A stretch of DNA of 64,000 bases from Chryseosolibacter sp964532595 (GTDB taxonomy: Bacteria > Bacteroidota > Bacteroidia > Cytophagales > Cyclobacteriaceae), in NCBI GenBank assembly GCA_964532595.1, contig CAZHIQ010000005.1:76404-140403 (forward strand), written 5' to 3'. A program made the translations under genes and the position numbers. Position 1 is the first letter of the stretch, and every line of letters begins with the position of its first letter. Of the stretch, positions 34,185-42,935 are shown piece after piece. The notes under the pieces were generated by a model. The model saw only the letters and a program-made list of their open reading frames with translations. It was not told where the DNA came from and ran no database searches.

Positions 34185-34721
34185 TTAGTTTCTTAAGTTA
34201 TCGTTAGGGTCACCGAGACCGAGTTCGTCGAGGACGAAATCAGTGTAATCGAACCGCGGATCGGTATAGATCATCACCAGGTCTCCAGCTTTGTCAAATA
34301 CAATAGCGAGGTTATTTTGTTTAGCCACTTTATCGACGGCGTCCCAGACTTTATCCTGGACGGGTTTCATAAGTTCCTGTTGCTTGAGGAAATAGAGGCC
34401 TTCAAATCCGAACACCTTCTTTTGATATTCCTTCATCTCGTCCTCCTTCTTCCGGATGGCATCTCTTCGTTCATTCCTCATTTCGTCGGTAAGGAGGACT
34501 TGTTCAGCTTCCAGAGCGGCGTACATGGATTGGATTTCCTTATTCATGTCGTCGACCTCTTTCGACCAAGCTGCGGCCAACTGAGCGACTTCGTCCTTTG
34601 CCTTCTTGTACTCAGGCATTTTATTCAGGATAAAGTCGGTATCAATGTAGCCGAACCTCTGACCATTGGCAAAATCCAGGCCGAAAATGAGGAAAAAAAC
34701 TGGAATAAGGTAGAACCTCAT
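34185..34721 (-). CDS. OmpH/Skp family periplasmic chaperone, copy 2
   Basis: A 178-residue paralogue of the next gene downstream. The signal peptide ends near DFANGQ; the opening strand RFGYIDTDFILNKMPE, central coiled coil (about 38-115) and closing strand LAIVFDKAGDLVMIY are present. It begins 2 bp after the bamA stop. Two Skp copies behind bamA is the usual Bacteroidota arrangement and probably reflects different client sets. Confidence 0.92.
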   Translation of the reverse strand: MRFYLIPVFFLIFGLDFANGQRFGYIDTDFILNKMPEYKKAKDEVAQLAAAWSKEVDDMNKEIQSMYAALEAEQVLLTDEMRNERRDAIRKKEDEMKEYQKKVFGFEGLYFLKQQELMKPVQDKVWDAVDKVAKQNNLAIVFDKAGDLVMIYTDPRFDYTDFVLDELGLGDPNDNLRN

Positions 34722-34723
34722 AA

Positions 34724-37423
34724 CTATCTGATTTGCTGTCCGATAGTGAAGTGGAAGTGCGATCCGCTTCGCTCGGTAGCGAACGGCAGACGGTCAAATC
34801 CGTAGGCCCAGTTAAGTCCGATGAGTCCAAACGCCGGCATGAAGATGCGGGCGCCAAAGCCAGCTGACTTGTACAGTTCGAACGGGTTAAAATTCTCGTA
34901 ACTACCCCAGTTGTTTCCGCCTTCTACAAAACCGAATCCGTAAATCGTCGCAGCGCTTCCCGTTGTCACCGGGTAGCGAAGTTCGAGCCCCAACTTATCA
35001 TAAACGATACCTCCCTGTACGGTATTGCCGAGGCTTACACTTCCGTATCGATCGAAGTGAGGGGGCGTAACCTTGTTGTTTTCATACCCACGCAGACCGA
35101 TGATTTCCTGGCCGAGGAGGAAAGCGTTAAACCCGCCAGCAAGGCCGTCGCCACCGAGGAAGAAACGCTCAAACGGTCCTATACCCGACTTACTGGTATA
35201 AGATCCAATAAAGCCGAAGTGTGCTTTTGCCTCAAGAACAAGCTTGTTGTTGTTATCCAACGGCACATAATACTTGGCGTCGAACATCCACTTGTGATAT
35301 TCGGTCCACTTGAATTTCTCCGCGTTTGAAACAGTAGCGTAGTCAATATCCCGCCACAGCGAGTGCGGAGGCGTAAGCGTGAGACTCAACGATATTTCCG
35401 ATCCTTGCGAGGGATACATGATCTCGTTCACGCTACGACGCGAAAGGGTTGTGTTAAATGTAACGCTGTTTGAATAGCCGTCTTCAAAACCAAGTCCACC
35501 CGAATACCAGTTGTTGAGCGTATAGCGCAGTATCGACACTGAATTGGTAAGCGTGAAGTAGTTGTCGGGCCATTCGAGTCGACGCCCCAGCCCTACCGTT
35601 ACAGAGTTCACTTTCAGGGTAGGTGTTTCATCGGTGATATCAGGGGCGGTGGTGCTGTAGTAGAAGTTGAACAGCGAGCGCTGCACCGAGCTGTTAAGGC
35701 TTACCGTGAGCGATTGCGGTTTGCGACCGCCAAGCCACGGCTCGGTAAACGAGAAACTGTAACTCTGATACTGGCGTCCATTAGCCTGTACCCTTAACTG
35801 GAGGCGCTGGCCGTCGCCAACGGGTAGAGGCTTCCAGTTTTCAAAGTTGGGGATGTTGCGCAGCGAGAAGTTGTTGAACGTAAGACCAAGCGTTCCGACG
35901 AATCCGTAGTAGCCACCCCAGCCTCCGGAAAGTTCTATCTGGTCGTTCGATTGCTCTTCTACGAGCCATTGAATGTCGACGGTTCCCTTTTCGGGATTCG
36001 GCGAAAGGTTGGGCGTTACTTTCTCAGGCGCAAAGTAGCCCAGCTGGCTAAGGCTTTGTTGTGTGCGTATAATGTCGGAGCGACGGAATTTGTCGCCGGG
36101 TATGGTCATCAGTTCTCGCCGGATCACGTGATCGCTCGTACGTTCATTGCCGGCGATGGTTACTTCATCGATAGTAGCCTGCTCCCCTTCCCTGATTCGC
36201 ATCTCCACGTCGATGCTATCGCCGGCCACGGCGATCTCTACGTCTTTGACATCGAAAAAGAGATACCCGTCGTCCATGTAAAGTCCGCTGACGTCAAGTC
36301 CCTTGGGGTTGAAGCGAAGTTTCCGTTGGATGAGTTCCTTGTTGTAAACGTCGCCCTTGCTAATGCCAAGAACCGCTGACAACTGACGGTCCGTGTAGAC
36401 ATAGTTCCCAGTCCAGATAATATCGCGGAAGTAGTACTTCGGACCTTCGTAAACACGCAGGTCGATGTTGATTGTGCGGTCGTTGTGATTGTAAACAGTG
36501 TCGGCAATGATCTCGGCGTCGCGGTAGCCGCGTGAGTTGTAAAAGTTGATTACGTTTTGTTTGTCCGCTTCAAACTCGGCGCTGATAAACTTTGAGCTTG
36601 CGAAGATGTTAGGCTTTACGTTGGCCCCCAGCCATTCTTTGACCTCGTGCCAGCTTACCGGGTACTTTTCGCCAAGGTAGTTCTTGGGTTTCAGTGCGTT
36701 GGTCAGGAGTGTGCGGTGCAGGACGAAACGGGGGTGTTCTTTGGTCTTCTTCATCCGCTTCTTAAGGGCGCCGTCGGGAATATCCTCATTGCCGACAAAA
36801 GAGATGCGGTTGATTTTTACCTTCGACTTGGGGTCAACCGCGATTCTGAGCCGGATACCGTCGCGGTTCAGTGTATCCGATTCCTGGACTACCTTGACCT
36901 CGGTATTGAGGAAACCTTTCTTGACGAAGTATTTCTTGACAGCCAGTTCGGTGTTTCTAATCATGGCGTCGTTTACGATCTTACCGCGGATAAGGTCGAG
37001 TTCGTCTTTTAGACTCGATTCTTGTCCTTTTCCTATTCCGGTGAAGTAGTAGCCCGTCAGACGGGAGCGTTCGGCCAGCTCAATAACAAGAAAGACATTC
37101 TCTCCCTCGAAACGGTCGACGCTGATCGAAATATCGCCTACAAGACCGTACTTCCATATTTTCCGGATGGCGTTTGAAATGGCATCTCCGGGGATCTTGA
37201 CTTTATCTCCAACCCGCAGACCGGAAATAGAGATCATTGCATTTTTGTCGAGGATCTCCAGGCCGGTTACTTCAATGCCTCCAATGGTGTATTCGCGCGG
37301 ACTCGCATAGTTAAGTGCCGGTTCCTGGCCTACGCCGGTGTCGCGTTCCCGGGTTCGTCTGAATTGTGCCCAGGTGTCAACCGCCACGCACATCAGCACG
37401 GCTATCAAGAGAAATCTTTTCAT
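34724..37423 (-). CDS. bamA: Outer membrane protein assembly factor BamA
   Basis: BamA inserts beta-barrel proteins into the outer membrane. The 899-residue precursor has a signal peptide (to about residue 20) and tandem POTRA domains from about 45 to 480. These are recognised by repeated IGGIEVTGLE, INRISFVGNEDIPDG and IDEVTIAGNERTSDHVIRRE segments. A C-terminal barrel follows, with FSFTEPWLGGRK (the conserved lid/loop 6 neighbour) and YSNSVTFNTTLSRRSV. The conserved FFLGGDGLAGG block near 775 corresponds to loop 6. It overlaps uppS by 1 bp and leads directly into two Skp genes. Confidence 0.96.
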   Translation of the reverse strand: MKRFLLIAVLMCVAVDTWAQFRRTRERDTGVGQEPALNYASPREYTIGGIEVTGLEILDKNAMISISGLRVGDKVKIPGDAISNAIRKIWKYGLVGDISISVDRFEGENVFLVIELAERSRLTGYYFTGIGKGQESSLKDELDLIRGKIVNDAMIRNTELAVKKYFVKKGFLNTEVKVVQESDTLNRDGIRLRIAVDPKSKVKINRISFVGNEDIPDGALKKRMKKTKEHPRFVLHRTLLTNALKPKNYLGEKYPVSWHEVKEWLGANVKPNIFASSKFISAEFEADKQNVINFYNSRGYRDAEIIADTVYNHNDRTINIDLRVYEGPKYYFRDIIWTGNYVYTDRQLSAVLGISKGDVYNKELIQRKLRFNPKGLDVSGLYMDDGYLFFDVKDVEIAVAGDSIDVEMRIREGEQATIDEVTIAGNERTSDHVIRRELMTIPGDKFRRSDIIRTQQSLSQLGYFAPEKVTPNLSPNPEKGTVDIQWLVEEQSNDQIELSGGWGGYYGFVGTLGLTFNNFSLRNIPNFENWKPLPVGDGQRLQLRVQANGRQYQSYSFSFTEPWLGGRKPQSLTVSLNSSVQRSLFNFYYSTTAPDITDETPTLKVNSVTVGLGRRLEWPDNYFTLTNSVSILRYTLNNWYSGGLGFEDGYSNSVTFNTTLSRRSVNEIMYPSQGSEISLSLTLTPPHSLWRDIDYATVSNAEKFKWTEYHKWMFDAKYYVPLDNNNKLVLEAKAHFGFIGSYTSKSGIGPFERFFLGGDGLAGGFNAFLLGQEIIGLRGYENNKVTPPHFDRYGSVSLGNTVQGGIVYDKLGLELRYPVTTGSAATIYGFGFVEGGNNWGSYENFNPFELYKSAGFGARIFMPAFGLIGLNWAYGFDRLPFATERSGSHFHFTIGQQIR

Positions 37424-38175
37424 TAATTAACCGGATTCAGTTGTTCACTTGTTTTTCCGAACCTTCTTTCTCGCTGCTGGTAGGAGCAAATCGCCTCATA
37501 CAAGTCTTCCTTCCTGAAGTCGGGCCAGAGTGTCGGCGTAATATAGAGCTCAGTATAGGCAATCTGCCACAGCAGGAAGTTGCTTATGCGAAGTTCACCG
37601 CTGGTACGAATTAACAGTTCAGGGTCGGGAATTCCCGCTGTATTCAGATAACCAGCGAATTTGGCCTCGCTAATGTCTTCGGCTTTCAGTTGCCCTGATT
37701 GCGCCTCGGCGACCATCTTCCTGACCGCCTCGAGAATCTCCCAACGGCCGCTGTAACTCAGCGCAAGCAGCAGCGTGAGGCCGCTGTTTTCCCTTGTCTG
37801 GTCAATCGCCCATTGCAGATTTTTCTGACAATTGGCGGGCAAGTGGGATGTGTCGCCGATCGTCATCAGCTTAACCTGATTCTCCATCAGCGTCCCAATT
37901 TCCTGCTTAATTGTGTTTACCAGCAGCTCCATCAGGCCGTCGACTTCTTCTTTCGGCCGCGACCAGTTTTCAGTGGAAAACGCATAAAGCGTAAGATATT
38001 TTACCCCGAGTTCGGCACAGCATTCCGTTACGTCGCGTACCGCTTGAACAGCATTGCGGTGTCCAAAAATGCGACGGGCTCCCTTCTTCTTCGCCCACCG
38101 GCCGTTGCCGTCCATGATCACGGCAATATGCTTAGGCAGGTTGTTGAAGTCGATATTGTCTTTGAATGATCCCAC
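37423..38175 (-). CDS. uppS: Undecaprenyl diphosphate synthase
   Basis: UppS makes the C55 lipid carrier for peptidoglycan and lipopolysaccharide by cis-prenyl transfer. The 250-residue protein contains VIMDGNGRWAKKKG near 19-32 (diphosphate-binding), YLTLYAFSTENWSRP near 73-87 and the C-terminal LLIRTSGELRISNFLLWQ block near 191-208. The start codon is GTG at 38175; the next Met is inside the catalytic motif. A -7 box ends only 7 nt upstream, so the mRNA would be almost leaderless. Confidence 0.96.
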   Translation of the reverse strand: MGSFKDNIDFNNLPKHIAVIMDGNGRWAKKKGARRIFGHRNAVQAVRDVTECCAELGVKYLTLYAFSTENWSRPKEEVDGLMELLVNTIKQEIGTLMENQVKLMTIGDTSHLPANCQKNLQWAIDQTRENSGLTLLLALSYSGRWEILEAVRKMVAEAQSGQLKAEDISEAKFAGYLNTAGIPDPELLIRTSGELRISNFLLWQIAYTELYITPTLWPDFRKEDLYEAICSYQQRERRFGKTSEQLNPVN

Positions 38176-38182
38176 GGGGTCG

Positions 38183-38190
38183 CAAAATTA
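38183..38190 (-). promoter_or_regulatory. -7 promoter box for the uppS-bamA-skp operon
   Basis: The minus strand reads TAATTTTG, an exact TAnnTTTG match, 7 nt before the uppS GTG. The likely transcription start is within about 5 nt of the start codon. Confidence 0.5.
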
Positions 38191-38259
38191 GGGTAAAAAA
38201 GGCAAAGGTAATTTGTTAAACAACAGATACCTTACTCATAGATGCAAAAAGTTTGGGCT

Positions 38260-38934
38260 CTAGTATGGACTGCGCGGGCAGGGAATCTCATAAAAAGTAC
38301 GGGTGATGCTCAATCCGACAAAGTAGTAGACGTCCGAATCATGCGGATTGCCGTACTGATAGTTCTTTACCAGCTGGTTGCTGCCTACAGAGACGTTATC
38401 CAGGTAGTCAAAGAAGGTTTTGCGGGCACCGGCTTCCAGCGAAACATACCATTTTGGGTTGATTACATACTTCATTCCAAGGCCAAAAGGTATGGCTACC
38501 TGCACATTGCTGTATGCCTCCGGTTTATTCTGTTCGCCAGAAATGCTAAAGAGAGCCAGGCCCCCAAAAAGATAGGGGGTAAACCGAAGCATCCGGCGGT
38601 CGTCGCGCCAGTTCATGAAATGGTACTCGGCAGTCAACGCCGCTTCAAGAAGAAAGAGGCTGAAGGAAGCGTCGCGCTGCTCCGCAAAAGCGTCAATCGG
38701 ACGCCGGTCGCTTGCTGCAATGTTCCCTGCGGTCACGCCGGTCCGAATACTGGCCACTTTGCTCAGATTGGCGCGGTAGAAAACGGTGGCCGCTGGCCTC
38801 GAATTCCGCAGATCGTACGTCCGGGCGAGATCGCCTGTATAGTTGAAGGTTCCCAGACCAAATCCCACTTCTGATCGTTGTGCTGCAAGCGGAAGCGAAA
38901 GGAGTATTAAGCCTACAAGGCACGGGAGTCTCAT
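38260..38934 (-). CDS. DUF6089 family outer-membrane beta-barrel protein
   Basis: From ATG 38934 the product has 224 residues: a signal peptide (to about residue 19, PLAAQ) and a beta-rich sequence ending in an aromatic strand. The pattern EVGFGLGTFNYTGDLA, FTPYLFGGLALF and AIPFGLGMKY matches small OmpA-like barrels of family DUF6089, which are common in Bacteroidota next to uppS/bamA. Function unknown. It lies downstream of a shorter relative on the same strand, with 44 bp between them. Earlier frame positions (39024) are outside the signal peptide and are not used. Confidence 0.85.
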   Translation of the reverse strand: MRLPCLVGLILLSLPLAAQRSEVGFGLGTFNYTGDLARTYDLRNSRPAATVFYRANLSKVASIRTGVTAGNIAASDRRPIDAFAEQRDASFSLFLLEAALTAEYHFMNWRDDRRMLRFTPYLFGGLALFSISGEQNKPEAYSNVQVAIPFGLGMKYVINPKWYVSLEAGARKTFFDYLDNVSVGSNQLVKNYQYGNPHDSDVYYFVGLSITRTFYEIPCPRSPY

Positions 38935-38978
38935 GTAACGGGTAGTAAAAAATCTTAAGTTGTGACCGTATAATATCG

Positions 38979-39398
38979 TTATGTCTGGCTGATCCCCGGT
39001 TGTTTGACGAATTCTCCGGCCCACAGCCTGTTATTAAGTCCATAAGTAACGGTAACCGTATATCGCGGAACATCTACGCCCAGCGCGTTACCCCGATCGG
39101 ACAAAGCTCTTGCCAACTCCGAGTCGGGAGCGCCAGGATCGGCGTAACTGCGGCTAACATCGTCGATATAGACGGCAAATAAATACCGGAAAGCTCTTTC
39201 AGCAGAGGCGTTGACCGAATCACTTAACTTGAAACGAACTCCTGCTCCGAATGGTATAGCAGTCTGAATTAAATTATGAGGCGTGATTCCCCGGCAGGGC
39301 ATGAGTCGCTTGTTGGTCTTGCGAGTTACGCCGCCGTACAAAGACACCGTGCCGAGGCATAGGATGAAAAGAAAAAAACCGAAGAAGGCTCTTTTCAC
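38979..39398 (-). pseudogene. Shortened DUF6089 family gene, probable internal deletion
   Basis: From GTG 39398 this encodes 139 residues: a signal-like N-terminus (MKRAFFGFFLFILCLGTVS), then the end of a DUF6089 barrel. Both copies share the block IPFGxG...SxExxxRxxFxxYxDDVS, but it begins near residue 48 here and near 148 in the neighbour, so about 100 residues of the barrel are missing with the frame kept. It could be a decaying gene or a working short form. The TTG at 39431 is unlikely as a start because a -7 box covers it. Confidence 0.6.
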
Positions 39399-39428
39399 AA
39401 TACGTGGGGTACTCAAAAAAATCTCAAC

Positions 39429-39436
39429 CAAAAATA
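39429..39436 (-). promoter_or_regulatory. -7 promoter box for the short DUF6089 gene
   Basis: The minus strand reads TATTTTTG, an exact TAnnTTTG match in the short gap after nadK. It would start RNA near 39421 and overlaps the alternative TTG start. Confidence 0.4.
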
Positions 39437-39443
39437 CGCAGAT

Positions 39444-40319
39444 TTAATTACGAATATCCAGTCCCCACATCAGCTTCTGCCGAAGGGTTTTGAAATAATG
39501 CTGGCCTTCCAGTTGAACGAGGTTGACATGAAATCCCGCCTTTCGCACCGTGAGTCTAACCCTGTTATCCACGGTGGCCACACGTGAGTCGAGGGTTACC
39601 AGAAACTTCCGACTGCGCCCTTCTACCTGGAAAGAAATCTCGGAGGTGTCGGCAACGATGATGGGTCGTACGGTGAGATTGTGAGGGCTCACCGGCGTGA
39701 GCACAAAGTTTCCTGAACGCGGTGAGATGAGGGGGCCACCACAACTCAGCGAGTATCCGGTGGAACCGGTAGGCGTTGAGACAATGACGCCATCGGCCCA
39801 GTAAGAATTTAAGAACTCTCCATCAACAAATGTGTGAATGGTGATCATCGCCGATGAATCTTTCTTGACGACCGTACAGTCATTCAAAGCAAAGTTGAGA
39901 TTGCCAAATATCTGTGGATCGGAATCGAGCTGAAGCAAACTTCTGCGGTCGAGCCGGAACGACTTCGTCATCACCTGCTCAAGGGCAGCCTCTGTTTCGT
40001 CGCGGCTGATGGTAGCAAGGAACCCAAGACGTCCTGTATTGATACCGAGTACCGGAATCTCCGTACTTCCGATGTGAGTGACCGACTCAAGTAATGTTCC
40101 GTCTCCTCCAATACTGATTAACAGATCGAGTGACGCGAGTGTGTCGCCGGGGTCATAGGTATGCCAGCGGAATTCCTTGAAGATCGATTGCTTGAGGAAT
40201 CCGGAGAACTTTGATGAAACATACAGATCGGCGCCGTGATGCCGGAGCACTTCAAAAATGCGATGGATAAAGGAGGCTGACTGGCGTGGAAATTCCTTGC
40301 CATGGACACCGATTTTCAT
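39444..40319 (-). CDS. nadK: NAD kinase
   Basis: NadK phosphorylates NAD to NADP. The 291-residue protein has the GGDG motif at residues 71-74 in LLISIGGDGTLLE, the conserved NDCTV-type segment near 145, and the glycine-rich block STPTGSTGYSLSCGGP near 180-195. The length is typical of the bacterial cytosolic enzyme. It follows the CBS-domain gene after a 75-bp gap, on the same strand. Confidence 0.96.
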   Translation of the reverse strand: MKIGVHGKEFPRQSASFIHRIFEVLRHHGADLYVSSKFSGFLKQSIFKEFRWHTYDPGDTLASLDLLISIGGDGTLLESVTHIGSTEIPVLGINTGRLGFLATISRDETEAALEQVMTKSFRLDRRSLLQLDSDPQIFGNLNFALNDCTVVKKDSSAMITIHTFVDGEFLNSYWADGVIVSTPTGSTGYSLSCGGPLISPRSGNFVLTPVSPHNLTVRPIIVADTSEISFQVEGRSRKFLVTLDSRVATVDNRVRLTVRKAGFHVNLVQLEGQHYFKTLRQKLMWGLDIRN

Positions 40320-40394
40320 CTACCAACCTGGGTTTGGAGAACAATAACCAAACATTAAAGATAAGCAGGGAATTGGAAGGCGGAAAATGACCTG

Positions 40395-41060
40395 TCAAAT
40401 ATCGAGGAACCGCAGAAGCATGTCAATGCGTTCCTTTTCGTTTTCAATGGGCCGCGATTCCTGGTAGCGGCCGATCACTTTGTAACGGAAACGTTCCAAT
40501 GTCGCGACCGTACGTGAAATGTCGGACTGGTTAATCTTGAGCGTCAGACGAATCTTTCCCGGATCCAGGGGATCTTCCTTGATGATGCTGCTGAGAATCT
40601 TTGCGTGGTTCTCTTCTACAAGGCGACTGATTTCCGCCAGGGAATAGTCGGCAAAGTTCATCGAGAGGACGAGGATGGACCCCGGCATTTGTACAGCCGC
40701 TGTCTGGGCGAAGGAGGTAAGGGTGTCCTGAACGGTGATGACTCCGCAGTATTGTTGGTCCTCATTAAGCACTGCCACCATCTGAAGTTTGCTGTCAGTG
40801 GCCACTTTCAGGATATCATAAAAGTGAGTATCCAGATGAACGTAGCTGGTCTGGCCCACCAGGGTAAAGTCACCGACCTGCTTGTCGATATCGTTAGTCT
40901 CCAGAATTATTTCTTCGGAGATGAAGCCGAGAAGAAGGCCGTCCTCGACTACAGGAAGATGGTTGCACCGGAATTCTTCCATCCATACGATCGCCTTGTG
41001 GGCATCGTCTGATCCTTTCAGGGGAGGGATCATGTGGTTTATCAAATCCTCGGCGATCAT
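40395..41060 (-). CDS. CBS-CBS-ACT protein, AcuB-like
   Basis: A 221-residue cytosolic protein. Two CBS motifs span residues 1-130 (IAEDLINHMIPPLKGSDDA and QYCGVITVQDTL), followed by an ACT-like domain around 140-205 (ILVLSMNFADYSLAEISRLVEEN and SRTVATLERFRYKVIGRY). CBS pairs bind adenosyl ligands such as AMP, ATP or NAD, and ACT domains bind small ligands, so it is probably a metabolite sensor. Its partner is unknown. The adjacency to NAD kinase on the same strand suggests a link to NAD(P) levels, but that is inference. Confidence 0.88.
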   Translation of the reverse strand: MIAEDLINHMIPPLKGSDDAHKAIVWMEEFRCNHLPVVEDGLLLGFISEEIILETNDIDKQVGDFTLVGQTSYVHLDTHFYDILKVATDSKLQMVAVLNEDQQYCGVITVQDTLTSFAQTAAVQMPGSILVLSMNFADYSLAEISRLVEENHAKILSSIIKEDPLDPGKIRLTLKINQSDISRTVATLERFRYKVIGRYQESRPIENEKERIDMLLRFLDI

Positions 41061-41071
41061 AAGACCTTAGT

Positions 41072-41848
41072 TTACCCGCTGGCGGCCGGTGCCAAATCTT
41101 CTTCCAGGAAGTCTTCGACCAACTGGTTGAATTTGTCAGGATGTTCCATCATCGGGGCATGACAACACTTGTCTATAAATTTTAATTCCGAGTTAGGGAG
41201 CAGACGGTTGAATTCATGCGCCACTATCGGTGGAGTAATTGTATCGTTTAATCCCCAAATCAGCAAGGTTGGTGCCGTAATATTTGGTATCTGCTCCGCC
41301 ATATTATGACGTTGTGCTGATTTGGCAATGGCCACGATACGCATGCACTTCGGAATACTCTTGGTTGTCTCGAAGACTTCATCTACCAGTTCCTTGGTGG
41401 CTACGGACGGGTCGTAGAAGGTGTACGCGACCCGTTCACGGATGTACTCGTAATTCCCGCGTTTGGGATACGACCCACCCATTGAATCTTCAAACAACCC
41501 GGAGCTCCCGGTCAGCACCAGTTTTCTGACCTTGTCTTTATTGCGCAGGGTATACATCAGGGCTACATGCCCCCCCAAGCTGTTTCCCATAATGATGAGG
41601 TCATCCAGCCCTTTAAAGGCTACGAATTCCTCAAGGAATTTCTCCAGGCCTTCAAGGCCGGCCTCCCGGATCGGCATCTCGTAAATGGGAAGCATGGGAA
41701 TTACGACACGGAACTTTCCGGAGAACCGGTTCACGACGCCTTCCCAGTTGCTCAGTGCCCCGAATAAACCATGAAGTAGAAGGAGAACGCGACCCTGACC
41801 CTCATCTACAAACTTAAACTTGTCTTCCTCTCTAACCTTGACAGGCAT
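41072..41848 (-). CDS. Alpha/beta hydrolase
   Basis: A 258-residue hydrolase of the classical fold. The oxyanion strand is LLLLHGLFGALSNW near 22-35, the nucleophile is Ser90 in IMGNSLGGHVAL, the acid is in LIWGLNDTITP near 198, and the base His is in KCCHAPMMEHP near 233. The triad is complete. It has no signal peptide; the substrate (an ester or thioester) cannot be told. It lies 11 bp upstream of the CBS gene on the same strand. Confidence 0.9.
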   Translation of the reverse strand: MPVKVREEDKFKFVDEGQGRVLLLLHGLFGALSNWEGVVNRFSGKFRVVIPMLPIYEMPIREAGLEGLEKFLEEFVAFKGLDDLIIMGNSLGGHVALMYTLRNKDKVRKLVLTGSSGLFEDSMGGSYPKRGNYEYIRERVAYTFYDPSVATKELVDEVFETTKSIPKCMRIVAIAKSAQRHNMAEQIPNITAPTLLIWGLNDTITPPIVAHEFNRLLPNSELKFIDKCCHAPMMEHPDKFNQLVEDFLEEDLAPAASG

Positions 41849-41918
41849 GTAACTACTTTTAATCGCGATAAGTACGGCAAAAATAAATCACCATAAAAAT
41901 ATTATATCGTCCGGAACG

Positions 41919-42419
41919 TTACGTAAACACATCGTTGAAAAACGGGACATAATCACCGATCCACGATGCGACTAAAGGGGCAAACGCTTCAACATACGGG
42001 AGCAACCACGACTCCTCCGCCCAGCTCTCAGGCAACCGGATTTCAAACAACTGCATGATCCACAGCACTACACTGAGCAGAAAGGCGGCCTTGAGTATTC
42101 CGAGAATACTTCCGGCGGCCTGGTCGATGCTGCCCAGAAAAGTGCGATCGATCGAAATCTTGATGATTTTGCCCAACAACGTTACGCCAATGAGAATGGC
42201 GATGAACACAAAGGCAAAGGCTACGTAAGGAAGAATGCTCTCATTGATCTCGAACTGCGATGACAGCCAGACCATGGCGGTACCCAGCAACTTGAAGGCT
42301 CCGATGATCCCCAGAACCAGCGCGGCGAGGGAAAAAAGAGCCATAAGAAACCCCTGCCGGTATCCTGATACGGCTCCGACCACGAAAATTACCAGCAGCG
42401 CAATGTCGGCCGAACTCAA
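41919..42419 (-). CDS. CvpA family membrane protein
   Basis: A 166-residue inner-membrane protein with four hydrophobic helices (about 3-20, 25-50, 62-85 and 103-125), starting MSSADIALLVIFVVGAVSGYRQGF as in the CvpA/colicin V production family. In some bacteria CvpA is linked to purine synthesis and envelope stress resistance; its mechanism is unknown. It overlaps yqeY by 4 bp, so the two are coupled. Confidence 0.9.
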   Translation of the reverse strand: MSSADIALLVIFVVGAVSGYRQGFLMALFSLAALVLGIIGAFKLLGTAMVWLSSQFEINESILPYVAFAFVFIAILIGVTLLGKIIKISIDRTFLGSIDQAAGSILGILKAAFLLSVVLWIMQLFEIRLPESWAEESWLLPYVEAFAPLVASWIGDYVPFFNDVFT

Positions 42420-42868
42420 GGGGTTAGCAATTTCTTGACGAGAGCCGAGATGGTTTTTCCATCGGCCTGCCCCGCCAACTTCTTGGTGATCACCCCCATA
42501 ACCCGCCCCATATCCTGCGGGCCCTGAGCACCGACTTCGGCGATTACCGCACGTACAACTTCTTCGATCTCCTGCTCGCTCAATTGCTTGGGCAGGTAGC
42601 GTTCAATCACTTCCAGCTGAAGCAGCTCGCGTTCGGCCAGGTCTTCGCGGCCCTGTTGTTTGAATATTTCCGCCGACTCCCTGCGTTGCTTGGCTCCCTT
42701 CATCAGAAGCCGGGTTTCAGCCTCAGTATTTAGTTCAGCGGGGCCTCCTTTCTCTGTTTCGGCAAGCAGGATCAGCGATTTGATGCTTCGCAGCGCTTCA
42801 AGCTCTTCTTTGTTCCGGGCCATCATCGCCTTCTTAATATCGGCATCAATCTGCTCCTTGAGGCTCAT
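42416..42868 (-). CDS. GatB/YqeY domain protein
   Basis: From ATG 42868 the product has 150 residues and is the stand-alone YqeY domain: MSLKEQIDADIKKAMMARN, EALRSIKSLI and, near the end, VIAEVGAQGPQDMGRVMGVITKKLAGQADGK. The domain resembles the tRNA-binding tail of GatB. Its own role is uncertain. Frame positions upstream to 43054 look non-coding and overlap the divergent pdxJ. The 67-bp gap between it and pdxJ must carry both promoters. Confidence 0.92.
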   Translation of the reverse strand: MSLKEQIDADIKKAMMARNKEELEALRSIKSLILLAETEKGGPAELNTEAETRLLMKGAKQRRESAEIFKQQGREDLAERELLQLEVIERYLPKQLSEQEIEEVVRAVIAEVGAQGPQDMGRVMGVITKKLAGQADGKTISALVKKLLTP

Positions 42869-42935
42869 GTTTTTTGTGATTCGGTTTTTTCGAACAAAAT
42901 TTGCTTCGTTTGGGTTATTTGCAAAAATTTTACCC

